Positions 28,489-37,256 of a stretch of 64,000 nucleotides of DNA are shown here, one piece after another. Source of the stretch: Flavobacterium segetis (GTDB lineage: Bacteria > Bacteroidota > Bacteroidia > Flavobacteriales > Flavobacteriaceae); the NCBI RefSeq assembly GCF_900129575.1, contig NZ_FQWE01000006.1, positions 62,001-126,000 of the forward strand, read 5' to 3'. The first letter of the stretch is position 1; every line of letters begins with the position of its first letter. A program made the position numbers and the translations under genes. Below the pieces are notes generated by a model that saw nothing but the letters and a program-made list of their open reading frames with translations, did no database searches and was not told where the DNA came from.

Positions 28489-28731
28489 ATGATGGAAAAA
28501 AATAAATTTGACGAAATTAAAAAAGGAGTTCAAGAAATAATTGATTTAATCACTGAAAAAAATGCTAAAAAAGCAAATGATAAGTTAGTTGAAGTGAGTG
28601 AAGATTTAGATGAATTGTTAGATTTTGCTGATGACAATGAGGATTTAAAAGAAGTTAGTAGGTATCAAGTATTATTGAATCAATTACATCAGCGCATTGT
28701 AGGTCTCAATGGACAATCAATTACTAAATAA
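28489..28731 (+). CDS. Small acidic helical protein, 80 residues
   Basis: Starts at ATG 28489 (or ATG 28492). Heptad-like acidic helices (FDEIKKGVQEIIDLITEKN, KLVEVSEDLDELLDFADDNE, QVLLNQLHQRIVG) suggest a coiled-coil protein. It is flanked by the basic 50-residue protein (8 bp) and a YchJ-type gene (16 bp), implying one transcript of three genes. A basic/acidic pair could interact, but this is speculative. Confidence 0.65.
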   Translation: MMEKNKFDEIKKGVQEIIDLITEKNAKKANDKLVEVSEDLDELLDFADDNEDLKEVSRYQVLLNQLHQRIVGLNGQSITK

Positions 28732-28747
28732 TGACATCACTTATTAA

Positions 28748-29131
28748 ATGAATACAGCTTATTGTTATTGCGGATCCGCTAAAAATTTTGAAGGATGTTG
28801 TAAACCTGTTATTAACTTTTCGAAAAAAGCAAAAACAGCGGAAGCTTTGATGCGATCTAGGTATTCAGCGTACGCTATTCAAAATATTGAGTACCTCTTA
28901 GCAACCACACACAGATCTCAAAGAAAATATTATTCAATGGAAGAAATTCTAAATTGGTCACAAAGCAATAAATGGATAAAACTAGAAATTTTAAAGGCCA
29001 CTGAGAAAACCGTTGAATTTAAGGCATACTTTTTAAATGCAGAACATTGTTCAAAAATTCATCACGAATTTAGCCACTTTATCTTTGAAAATGAAACTTG
29101 GTTTTACGTAAGTGGAGATTTTTTTGATTAA
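28748..29131 (+). CDS. YchJ-family protein with SEC-C-like zinc motif
   Basis: 127 residues. The N-terminal zinc-binding motif CYCGSAKNFEGCCKP has the C-x-C...CC spacing of SEC-C/YchJ proteins. The following TAEALMRSRYSAYAIQNIEYL and IHHEFSHFIFENETWFYVSG match the UPF0225 (NTF2-like) domain. The length is near the family's usual 120-160. Its cellular role is not settled. It is the last gene of a small + strand group. Confidence 0.85.
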   Translation: MNTAYCYCGSAKNFEGCCKPVINFSKKAKTAEALMRSRYSAYAIQNIEYLLATTHRSQRKYYSMEEILNWSQSNKWIKLEILKATEKTVEFKAYFLNAEHCSKIHHEFSHFIFENETWFYVSGDFFD

Positions 29132-29409
29132 ACTATTTACTTAGATAAAATTAGCTAAATAATTTTAAAAGAATAAGTTAGGTACTATTATTTTTTAATA
29201 ACGAAGTGTTTTTTACATTTGATTAGTTGCAAGTTTTTGTTTATAACACTTTAAATTGAGCAGCAACCATCATTACTATATGCACAGTTTTTCCTAGAGC
29301 GGATTAATAAATTATTTATATTAATAATAGTAAATGATGAAAAATAAAATTAATCATACTATTAATATAATTTTCTAAAAATTGAAAAATCTTTCTCCTC
29401 ACAAAATTT

Positions 29410-30807
29410 TTATTTTGATTGTAATTTTAACCATTGCGTAATTTCATCTAAAGCCCTTGAAGAAAAAGTCTGCTCAATAGTTGCGTATTCGTCTGGTGCT
29501 CCCGTTTTACAGTCTTGGAACAAATGATTTAAGTTTGGAAGTTCTTTTATACTCACATTTTTATTTCCGCCCTTATCCAAAGCATTTTTTATTGCTGCTA
29601 AATTCTGTTTTGGGGGTACTTGTAAATCTTTTTCTCCATTAATTGCTAAAACAGGACATTTTACTTTTTCTAAAGCAAATGCAGGATTGTATCTTAGGAA
29701 ATACTGCATCCACGGACTTGAAATTTGATTTATTTGCATTGATATAAATTCATCTTTAGTCATTCCGCTAGGAATTTTTATAATTGCATCATTTTTAAGC
29801 ATTTCATTTAGTGCGTTTTTTAGATCTGTACTTAATGAAATTTCATCATTTGATTTTACAACGATGTCAAAAATAATCTTATTCAATTCAAACGATTTTT
29901 TTATTTCAGTCTCTGGAACGCCGCTCGCTCTTGCGATTAATTCTTGTTGCAGTAGTAATAATTGGTCTCCTTGAATTCCAGTTCCAGCCATTAAAACGAT
30001 AAAACTGATATCCTTTGATTTTGAAGCAATCATTGGTGCAATCAATCCACCTTCGCTGTGACCTATCAATCCAATTTTCTTTTTATTTATTTCTTTTCTC
30101 GTTTTTAAATACACAATCGCGCTCTCCACATCAGTGGCAAAATCAGCAGAAGAAGCTGTTTTAAAATTACCTTTTGATTCTCCAACTCCTCTGTCGTCAT
30201 ATCTTAAAACTGCAATCCCGTTTTTAGTCAAATGATCCGCAAGTACTAAAAATGGTTTGTGTCCTAATAGTTCTTCATCTCTATTTTGTGGACCACTTCC
30301 GGAAATCAGAACTACAGCGGGGAAAACTCCCTCTTTTTTTGGTAAAGTCAATGTTCCTGATAATGCTATTTTATCTTTATTATTTTGAAAAATAACATCT
30401 TCTGAATAATATGAATAAGGTTTACTAGGTTCTTGAGGTCGGTTTATAGTTTCCTTTTCGATCGCTTTTCTAGATAAAGTCATTGGAAATTCAAGACCAC
30501 CTTGTTTAAATGTTCCTACAATTTCGTCTCCTTTTAATTGACCTAGATATTCAATTCGGGCATTTGTAATTTCAAATTGTATAATTGAATTTTCAAATGT
30601 TGTTTTTGTTATAGGAATACCTTTTGCTCCTTGGTCCGGACTGTCCATTGTAGAACTATAGTCTTTTTCATTTTTTGTAACGTTAAATACAAGTCGTAAC
30701 TGCGTGCCTTGCACTTTTAAGATACCGTTCCATTGTCCGGAAATTTCCTGAGCTTCCATTGTAATTGATGATAATAGTAGTATGATTATGAATAAAATGG
30801 TTTTCAT
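29410..30807 (-). CDS. Secreted alpha/beta hydrolase
   Basis: 465 residues. A signal peptide (ILFIIILLLSSITMEAQ) is followed by a small beta domain seen in Bacteroidota dienelactone/acyl-esterase-like hydrolases (ISGQWNGILKVQGTQLRLVF). The catalytic domain has HGG-like oxyanion region LISGSGPQNRDEE, nucleophile Ser251 in GLIGHSEGG, an Asp in INGEKDLQVPP and His in LPNLNHLFQD. Substrate unknown (an ester or lactone). It appears monocistronic. Confidence 0.85.
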   Translation of the reverse strand: MKTILFIIILLLSSITMEAQEISGQWNGILKVQGTQLRLVFNVTKNEKDYSSTMDSPDQGAKGIPITKTTFENSIIQFEITNARIEYLGQLKGDEIVGTFKQGGLEFPMTLSRKAIEKETINRPQEPSKPYSYYSEDVIFQNNKDKIALSGTLTLPKKEGVFPAVVLISGSGPQNRDEELLGHKPFLVLADHLTKNGIAVLRYDDRGVGESKGNFKTASSADFATDVESAIVYLKTRKEINKKKIGLIGHSEGGLIAPMIASKSKDISFIVLMAGTGIQGDQLLLLQQELIARASGVPETEIKKSFELNKIIFDIVVKSNDEISLSTDLKNALNEMLKNDAIIKIPSGMTKDEFISMQINQISSPWMQYFLRYNPAFALEKVKCPVLAINGEKDLQVPPKQNLAAIKNALDKGGNKNVSIKELPNLNHLFQDCKTGAPDEYATIEQTFSSRALDEITQWLKLQSK

Positions 30808-30976
30808 CGTGATTTTTTGTTATGGCTGCTTAATGACTTATTTTTAAAGGTAAATTTAAAGTTTATTTTCTCTTCATTAGAATGACTTAAAAATCGAAAG
30901 GCTAAATGTGCATGTCCTAATTCTCTGTTTCAAAAAGTAAAAAAACATTTTTATAAATCTACTTTAATTTTTTTAT
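30808..30976. other. Short intergenic stretch upstream of the hydrolase
   Basis: AT-rich region expected to hold the hydrolase promoter. I see no exact TAnnTTTG box on the minus strand and nothing else to annotate. Confidence 0.4.
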
Positions 30977-31117
30977 TTAGTGTTTACAATTAGCAAACGA
31001 TTTCGAAGATTCAATTTCTATTTCTTTGCGTTTCATTTTCATCTGGTAATCTAATTTTTTGGTTTCTACGATTTGCAATAAGTTAGTTGCTAACTCGAAT
31101 ATATAAGGCATAAACAT
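30977..31117 (-). CDS. Possible small protein, 46 residues
   Basis: ATG 31117 to TAA 30977-30979 gives MFMPYIFELATNLLQIVETK, then a Lys/Glu-rich segment (KLDYQMKMKRKEIEIES) and a polar end. The frame continues upstream without a stop for about 17 more codons with coding-like hydrophobic residues (TFLLLRVYVW), but without an ATG, so a GTG or an altered start is possible. The composition (hydrophobic helix followed by charged helix) looks protein-like. No family recognised. Confidence 0.35.
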   Translation of the reverse strand: MFMPYIFELATNLLQIVETKKLDYQMKMKRKEIEIESSKSFANCKH

Positions 31118-31255
31118 CCACACATAGACTCGCAGTAAGAGAAAAGTAATATTTCTTTCAATTTTTTATTTTTCAAATATATTAAATTATTCTTACAAAT
31201 TTCATGTTGAGTTTTAGATTTTAAGGGTCTACAAATATAAATTTTTTAATCATAA

Positions 31256-31365
31256 CGCTATGCTCGCGTGAGTGATGGCAGTGTAAATCCTCCCGTTTTT
31301 CAGGGAGATTGAAACGGACAGCACGACCACGGTGTAACAATAGTGGAGCCGCGGGCACGCCCAAA
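31256..31365 (+). ncRNA. Candidate structured RNA
   Basis: In an AT-rich intergenic region about 110 bp are unusually GC-rich. They contain nested pairings: outer GCGTG (31266-31270) with CACGC (31356-31360); AATC-c-TCCC (31286-31294) with GGGAGATT (31303-31310); and CCAC (31327-31330) with GTGG (31343-31346). Purine-rich single-stranded segments (GAGTGATGG, GAAACGGACAGCACGA) lie between the stems. Similar GC-rich conserved blocks occur between Flavobacterium genes. Whether this equals a named family (for example Flavo-1) could not be tested. Strand is assumed from the direction of the next gene. Confidence 0.45.
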
Positions 31366-31465
31366 ATATTATTTTTTACGAATTTTTACGGTAGAATTGC
31401 TTTTAACTAAAAATTAATAAATGTTTGCAAAGAGGTCCTTTTAAAATAGTGTAATTTTAACAATT

Positions 31466-32584
31466 ATGAAAAATGATATAAATAAAGGATTTCATTTCAA
31501 GAAATACGAGGCTCCTTTTCAAACTCCATTTGATAAGTTATTTAGTATTTTTAAGGAATTGATAACACATACATCCGGTGATTTTGATGAAGCAATTGAC
31601 TGGTTGCGCCAATTGGATGTGGAGTATGAGCTCACTACAGCTGAATATACCATTGATGATTTCATTGAAGATTTAAAGAAAAAAGGATACATCCGTGAGG
31701 AAGTGAAGGCTGATGGAACTGGTGGAATGGGTATTACAGCCAAGACGGAGCGTGCGATTAGGCAAGCGGCTCTGGAACAAATCTTTGGAAATCTAAACAA
31801 GTCTGGCAGTGGGAATCACAAAACAAAAAGTGGCGGTAATGGTGATGAACATACAGGTGATTTTAGAAACTTCCAGTTTGGAGATACAATTGAGCAAATA
31901 TCTCTTACTGAAAGTTTAAAAAATGCTCAAATCAACAATGGAGTGGGAGAGTTTAAACTCACGGAGAACGACTTAATTGTTGAAGAAAATCATCATAAAT
32001 CTCAAATGAGTACTGTTTTGATGATCGATATTTCGCACAGCATGATCTTGTATGGTGAAGACCGAATTACACCCGCTAAAAAAGTGGCAATGGCACTTGC
32101 CGAACTAATTACTACTCGTTATCCAAAAGATACGCTTGATATTCTTGTTTTTGGAAATGATGCTTGGACCATTCAAATTAAAGATTTGCCCTATTTGCAA
32201 GTAGGACCGTACCACACTAATACTGTTGCTGGCTTGCAACTGGCGATGGACATTTTAAGACGAAAACGAAATACCAACAAGCAAATTTTTATGATTACTG
32301 ATGGTAAACCGAGTTGTGTGAGGGAGAAAAATGGGGAATATTATATGAATAGTAATGGTTTAGACCAATATATTGTTGAAAAATGTTATACTCAGGCGGC
32401 ACAAGCGCGTAAACTACATATTCCTATCACCACTTTTATGATTGCTAATGATCCTTATTTACAGCAGTTCATTAATAAATTTACCGAAGCCAATCAAGGA
32501 AAGGCATTCTACACCGGACTTAAGGGACTAGGCGAGATGATTTTTCAAGATTATGAAAGTAATCGAAAGAAAAAATTAAAATAG
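31466..32584 (+). CDS. von Willebrand factor A domain protein (MIDAS)
   Basis: 372 residues without a signal peptide. The C-terminal vWA domain starts near residue 180 with the metal-ion-dependent adhesion motif DISHS (188-192), later FMITDGKPS. The N-terminal part is helical, with a Gly/Asn-rich linker (SGSGNHKTKSGGNGDEHTGD). The next gene is a MoxR-type AAA ATPase 107 bp away, so the two probably act as a chelatase-like pair that remodels or inserts a metal into a target protein, as in MoxR/CoxD-CoxE or ChlI/ChlD. The target is unknown. Confidence 0.85.
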   Translation: MKNDINKGFHFKKYEAPFQTPFDKLFSIFKELITHTSGDFDEAIDWLRQLDVEYELTTAEYTIDDFIEDLKKKGYIREEVKADGTGGMGITAKTERAIRQAALEQIFGNLNKSGSGNHKTKSGGNGDEHTGDFRNFQFGDTIEQISLTESLKNAQINNGVGEFKLTENDLIVEENHHKSQMSTVLMIDISHSMILYGEDRITPAKKVAMALAELITTRYPKDTLDILVFGNDAWTIQIKDLPYLQVGPYHTNTVAGLQLAMDILRRKRNTNKQIFMITDGKPSCVREKNGEYYMNSNGLDQYIVEKCYTQAAQARKLHIPITTFMIANDPYLQQFINKFTEANQGKAFYTGLKGLGEMIFQDYESNRKKKLK

Positions 32585-32691
32585 TTTTAGGTTTAAATTT
32601 TTTTATGATAAGCACATAACAGCTCATTAAAACAGATTTTAAGCTAAGAAAAGAATAAATAGTATTAGAAATTACAGAAATATAAAATAAA

Positions 32692-34146
32692 ATGAAAGAA
32701 AAGACATTAGGCGAATTATTGCAATCAGGATATAAATCGAAGCACATTAAAGACGAACTTCGAGACAATTTACGAACCAAATTAAAATCAGATCATCCTA
32801 CTTTTGAAGGGGTGCACGGTTTTGAGAATACAGTTATTCCTGAACTGGAACGAGCCATTTTATCCAAACATAATATTAATTTATTAGGTTTACGGGGCCA
32901 AGCAAAAACGAGGTTAGCACGTAAAATGATTGAATTATTAGATGAATATATTCCAGTTGTGGAAGGTTCTGAAATTAATGATGATCCGCTTAACCCGCTA
33001 TCCCGTTTTGCAAAAGAATTAATTGCAGAAAAAGGAAATGATACGCCTATTACTTGGTTACATAGAAACGAACGTTTTTATGAAAAATTAGCTACTCCAG
33101 ATGTAACTGTTGCCGATTTGATTGGCGATGTGGACCCTATAAAGGCAGCTAATTTAAAACTGAATTACTCAGATGAGCGAGTTATACATTTCGGAATGAT
33201 TCCACGAGCGAATCGTTGCATTTTTGTCATTAATGAATTACCTGACTTACAAGCTAGGATTCAGGTGGCTTTGTTTAATATTTTGCAAGAAGGTGATATT
33301 CAAATCCGGGGTTTTAAATTGCGTTTACCGGTCGATGTGCAGTTTATATTTACCGCAAATCCAGAAGATTATACGAATCGTGGAAGTATAGTGACGCCGC
33401 TAAAAGATAGAATTGGGTCTCAAATTTTGACTCATTATCCTGAAACATTAGAAATTGCAAAAACTATTACACAGCAAGAGGCTAAATTTACGGATGAAGT
33501 TAAAGAGTCAATTTACGTTCCTGCTTTAGCTAAAGATTTGTTAGAGCAAATTGTTTTTGAAGCAAGAGAAAGTGAATATATTGATGCTAAAAGTGGTGTT
33601 TCTGCTCGTATGAGTATTACAATGTTTGAAAATTTAATGGCCACTGCTGAGCGACGAAGTTTACTTTCAGGAGATGATCAAACTACCATTCGACTATCAG
33701 ATTTTATGGGCGTTATTCCTGCAATCACTGGAAAAGTGGAGCTGGTCTATGAAGGAGAACAAGAGGGTGCGGCTAAGGTGGCTGGCATTTTAATAGGTGA
33801 TGCAATTCACACTTTATTTCCAGGTTATTTTCCAAAAATTGAAAAACTAGAGCGTGAAAACGATAAAAATGCTTATTCAGATTTATTAGAATGGTTTTTT
33901 ACTGAAACTGGTTTTGAATTATTAGATGAAGCACTAGATGTGGAATATCAATCTATTTTAGATTCCGTTAAACCACTTGATGTTCTAATTAAAAAATATC
34001 AACCAGAAGCAGATAAGAAAGATATTTATTTCATCAAGGAATTTGTTCTTTGGGCGATGGTGGAATATGAAAAATTATCAAAAAACAGAATTGAAAAGGG
34101 AAACCAATTCAAGGATTTATACAGCAATTTTATCAATAAATTGTAA
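32692..34146 (+). CDS. MoxR/magnesium-chelatase-like AAA+ ATPase
   Basis: 484 residues. AAA+ core with Walker A GLRGQAKTR (residues 66-74, Lys72), a Walker B/ELP segment CIFVINELPDL and sensor 1 FIFTANPEDY, the arrangement of ChlI/BchI and MoxR ATPases. The C-terminal third is helical and charged, with a repeated LLE/LLDEALD region. It follows the vWA partner gene and is closed by a hairpin terminator. ATP-driven remodelling of the vWA partner's target is inferred. Confidence 0.85.
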   Translation: MKEKTLGELLQSGYKSKHIKDELRDNLRTKLKSDHPTFEGVHGFENTVIPELERAILSKHNINLLGLRGQAKTRLARKMIELLDEYIPVVEGSEINDDPLNPLSRFAKELIAEKGNDTPITWLHRNERFYEKLATPDVTVADLIGDVDPIKAANLKLNYSDERVIHFGMIPRANRCIFVINELPDLQARIQVALFNILQEGDIQIRGFKLRLPVDVQFIFTANPEDYTNRGSIVTPLKDRIGSQILTHYPETLEIAKTITQQEAKFTDEVKESIYVPALAKDLLEQIVFEARESEYIDAKSGVSARMSITMFENLMATAERRSLLSGDDQTTIRLSDFMGVIPAITGKVELVYEGEQEGAAKVAGILIGDAIHTLFPGYFPKIEKLERENDKNAYSDLLEWFFTETGFELLDEALDVEYQSILDSVKPLDVLIKKYQPEADKKDIYFIKEFVLWAMVEYEKLSKNRIEKGNQFKDLYSNFINKL

Positions 34147-34160
34147 TATTATTTTTTGAA

Positions 34161-34226
34161 AAGAAAGATTAGTAAAATATAGTCAGTTTTAAACTGATAC
34201 TTTTTTCTAGTCTTTCTTTTTTTTTG
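34161..34226 (+). terminator. Terminator after the vWA/AAA pair
   Basis: AAGAAAGA-t-TAG (34161-34172) pairs with CTA-g-TCTTTCTT (34207-34218). An inner TCAGTTT/AAACTGA hairpin (34183-34197) sits in the loop, and the 3' arm runs into nine T. It lies 15 bp after the stop of the ATPase gene. Confidence 0.6.
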
Positions 34227-34597
34227 CTTTTTAGTGTTACTTCAGCGTATATACTATTTGGTAATTTTTTTTTACCATAATAACAGTTAAAAAAAATTAA
34301 TCTTACTATTTAATAAGAATTGCTATGATCGTTTTATTGGATCAAAAACGATTTATAGATTAAATTTTAAAAATGAAGTACAGTCCAGATAGTAAAAATC
34401 TCTTGATAATATTTCAATTTCTTGTTAAGTAAAACGATTTAATGTATTTTTTAATTTACTAAAAATCAATATGTTTTGTACTATCATTCTCAAAGCGCCG
34501 ATACTGTATTTTTTAATAGATTTAGATAAAAATTACCTGTTTTTCTTTATTCTTTAATAAAAACGCAGTGACAAATTAAATTAGTTTATCTTGGCAC
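34227..34597. other. Intergenic stretch, nothing recognised
   Basis: About 370 bp of AT-rich sequence between the terminator and the oxygenase upstream region. It contains short T- and A-runs and no ORF, tRNA or clear repeat. Confidence 0.5.
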
Positions 34598-34615
34598 GTT
34601 GACGGTATAGTCAAC
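34598..34615 (+). promoter_or_regulatory. Inverted repeat between promoter and oxygenase start
   Basis: GTTGAC and GTCAAC separated by six bases, 10 bp before ATG 34625. A weak -7 candidate (TATCTTGG) lies 12 bp upstream, so the repeat would sit in the start region of the transcript, as an operator or small hairpin. Confidence 0.4.
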
Positions 34616-34624
34616 ATAAATAAT

Positions 34625-35218
34625 ATGGAAAATACTTTTGAGGAGTTAATTGCTTCCTACATTCAAAATAAAGTGGGCATGGCTGAACATTTTTTAAGTG
34701 ATTCTCTTGCCATGGGGTTAAAGCAAAATTTATTACTTCTAAATCAACAAAATTTACTAATTGATGCTGGTACTGGCAATTCAAACGTGATATCTTACGA
34801 CAGTGCAGTACGAAGCGATTCGATTTATTGGCTTGACAAAAAACACAATAATGTCTTTGAAAATGAATTCTTTGAATTGATTGAAGGATTTATTCAGTAC
34901 CTAAATGAAAGCTGCTATGCCGGTATCACAGGTTATGAATTTCACTATTCGCTATATGAATCAGGCGATTTTTATCTCAAACACCTTGATCAATTTAAAA
35001 CAAATCCTAGTAGGAAATACTCTATGATTAGCTATTTGAATCTAAATTGGCAAGAAAGCGATGGAGGTGAATTATTAATTCATCAACTAAATAAAAATCA
35101 GAAAATAGCGCCCACGCAGGGTAAAACAATATTTTTTAAAAGTGATGAATTAGTTCATGAAGTATTAGTTACGAATAATGTTAGAATGAGCGTAACTGGA
35201 TGGTTGAAAAGTGACTAA
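34625..35218 (+). CDS. 2-oxoglutarate/Fe(II) oxygenase, SM-20/prolyl hydroxylase-like
   Basis: 197 residues, close to the compact bacterial P4H size. The double-stranded beta-helix metal triad is His120-x-Asp122 (YLKHLDQ) and His178 (DELVHEV), with Arg187 for 2-oxoglutarate (NNVRMSVTGWL). The jelly-roll strands YSMISYLNLNW and GGELLIHQL are recognisable. It would hydroxylate a protein or small-molecule substrate in the cytoplasm; the substrate is unknown. An inverted repeat precedes the start. Confidence 0.85.
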   Translation: MENTFEELIASYIQNKVGMAEHFLSDSLAMGLKQNLLLLNQQNLLIDAGTGNSNVISYDSAVRSDSIYWLDKKHNNVFENEFFELIEGFIQYLNESCYAGITGYEFHYSLYESGDFYLKHLDQFKTNPSRKYSMISYLNLNWQESDGGELLIHQLNKNQKIAPTQGKTIFFKSDELVHEVLVTNNVRMSVTGWLKSD

Positions 35219-35226
35219 AGATTAAT

Positions 35227-36222
35227 TTAATTTCCTTTTAACCTGGTGTAAATTTTTTTAAGTAATTGTTTTCCATCTCTTTTACTCTTTGGAACTTCGG
35301 TTGCTATTAATAATTCCTTTTTTTTGACAAATTGATAGCTAAAAACAAATTGTGGATTTTTAGCATCATCTGTCAGAAGTCCAAAACGCAAATCATTGAA
35401 ATATAATTTATTTTCTGTTTCAGAAATAATGTACCAACCTTCACTTGCTATTTTTAGTTTCTTGAAATCTAGATTTCCTTTTAATTTATATTCTAGAATT
35501 TTGTTTTTGCTATAAGCTTTGAATACGATTGGCTTGGTGTCAAATAGAGAATAATCAGCTAACAAATAATTTTGAGCGGTAGAAACATTAGCATTCCATA
35601 AAATGAGATTGAAAGCAGTGGGTTTTACAATAATCTCGCGAAATGATATATTTTGTTTTGCTAATGCATTTTCAAATTGCGAAAGTGCAAAGACTTTCAG
35701 AACACAAGACAATAGTAAATAACTACTGCTAATTGCAAGACCACGTATAGCATGTTTTTTTCGTAGAATGGTATCTTTGGTTTTCCAAATTAGTACTAAA
35801 AAAATTAGTAATGAAACTGTGTATAACGGATCTATCACAAATATTGTTTTAAATGCAAATCGATGCTCCAGTGGCCATAGTATTTGAGTTCCCCAAGAGG
35901 TAAACATGTCAAGTAAAACATGTGTGAGTAAACACCAAAACACCATATAAGTAGATTGTAAAAAAGCTATTTTATCTTTTTCTATTTTAGAAATAATCCA
36001 TCCTAAAAATGGCGATAAAAATAAAAACAGAAATAGAGAGTGACTAATTCCGCGATGAATTAGAATAGCATCAACAGGATTTAAAAATAAACCTATTACA
36101 ACATCGAGATCAGGTAGAGTGCCTAAAACTGCACCATATAAAAATGTCTTATTTTTAAGTTTTTTGCCAGCACAAACTTCTGCGACTGCAATTCCAAGAG
36201 CTATTTGGGTAAAAGAATCCAT
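35227..36222 (-). CDS. YdjM-like membrane-bound metal-dependent hydrolase (DUF457)
   Basis: 331 residues. It opens with the family signature MDSFTQIALGIAVAE and GTLPDLDVVI, plus HRGISHSLFLFL, where His and Asp residues form the presumed metal site; LTHVLLDMFTSWGTQIL adds further conserved His/Asp. Four to five hydrophobic helices are followed by a C-terminal soluble domain of about 130 residues. Inner membrane. The activity of the family is not known in detail (related to LexA-regulated YdjM). Divergent from an EamA-type transporter. Confidence 0.85.
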   Translation of the reverse strand: MDSFTQIALGIAVAEVCAGKKLKNKTFLYGAVLGTLPDLDVVIGLFLNPVDAILIHRGISHSLFLFLFLSPFLGWIISKIEKDKIAFLQSTYMVFWCLLTHVLLDMFTSWGTQILWPLEHRFAFKTIFVIDPLYTVSLLIFLVLIWKTKDTILRKKHAIRGLAISSSYLLLSCVLKVFALSQFENALAKQNISFREIIVKPTAFNLILWNANVSTAQNYLLADYSLFDTKPIVFKAYSKNKILEYKLKGNLDFKKLKIASEGWYIISETENKLYFNDLRFGLLTDDAKNPQFVFSYQFVKKKELLIATEVPKSKRDGKQLLKKIYTRLKGN

Positions 36223-36301
36223 TTAACAAAAATAATAGAAACCAACTAATATGATGGACAATTATCATATTTTTATATTCATATAATGAACTAAAAAGTG
36301 A

Positions 36302-36328
36302 TTGTAAAAGCAATATGTAGTAATTTTG
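36302..36328 (+). promoter_or_regulatory. Promoter of the EamA-type transporter gene
   Basis: TTG (36302-36304) and TAATTTTG (36321-36328), spacer 16 bp, 19 bp upstream of the start codon. The -7 box is exact; the spacer is slightly short. Confidence 0.55.
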
Positions 36329-36347
36329 GATTTTTAAAATTTTATTT

Positions 36348-37202
36348 ATGTTTTTTTTAATTTTAAGTGTGATTTGCAGTGTAGTAGTAGGAGTTATTTT
36401 TAAAATTTCTAAAAAACATGACATTAATGATAATCAAATTGTCGCCACCAATTACGTAGTTGCTCTAGTATTTTGTTTTGCATTCTTTACTCCTAATTTA
36501 AGCGTAATTACAGGCAAATCTCCCTGGATATTGTACACTACGATTGGTATTTTGTTGCCAACCGTATTTTTGATTTTAGCAGCTTCAATAAAGTATATAG
36601 GAATTGTAAAAACAGATGCAGCACAACGTCTCTCACTTTTCATACCTATTCTTGCAGCTTTATTTATTTTTAAAGAAGATTTTAGCTCGATCAAGATTGT
36701 TGCTCTAATAATTGCACTTCCCGCTATCCTACTTATCTTATCTAAACCATCGTCGGATACTATAAATAGATGGATTTTTCCAGTGCTGGTTTTAATTGGT
36801 TTTGGTTTAATTGATATTCTATTCAAGCAAATTGCTTTGTATACAAAATTGCCGTATACGACTTCATTAACTATAATTTTTAGTGTTTCTCTATTTATAA
36901 TGGTAACAATTATACTTTATCAATTTTTTATTTTAAAATTGAAAATAAAAGCAAAAAGCTTAATTTTTGGCGGATTGGTTGGAATCTTTAATTTTGGAAA
37001 TATTTTATTTTATTTAAAAGCGCACCAAGCATTTTCTCAAAATCCTTCGACCGTATTTGCAGGAATGAACATGGGAGTAATTGTATTAGGAAGTGTTGTT
37101 GGGATATTTATTTTTAAAGAAAAATTAAATAAACACAATTACGTTGGATTATTTCTCGCTTTGTTTTCTATCATTTTGATCGCTTACGAACAAATACATT
37201 AA
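36348..37202 (+). CDS. EamA/DMT-superfamily transporter
   Basis: 284 residues with ten hydrophobic segments arranged as two five-helix EamA halves. Landmarks include KTDAAQRLSLFIPILAALFI in the first half and FAGMNMGVIVLGSVVGIFIF with a FKEKLNKHNYVGLFLALFSI end in the second, the usual DMT closing motif. It moves a small metabolite across the inner membrane; the substrate is not predictable. Own promoter; no operon partner. Confidence 0.85.
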   Translation: MFFLILSVICSVVVGVIFKISKKHDINDNQIVATNYVVALVFCFAFFTPNLSVITGKSPWILYTTIGILLPTVFLILAASIKYIGIVKTDAAQRLSLFIPILAALFIFKEDFSSIKIVALIIALPAILLILSKPSSDTINRWIFPVLVLIGFGLIDILFKQIALYTKLPYTTSLTIIFSVSLFIMVTIILYQFFILKLKIKAKSLIFGGLVGIFNFGNILFYLKAHQAFSQNPSTVFAGMNMGVIVLGSVVGIFIFKEKLNKHNYVGLFLALFSIILIAYEQIH

Positions 37203-37256
37203 ATGCTTAAAAGCATAAAATTAATTATTTTTACTTGTAATCTTTGCAAATGATTT

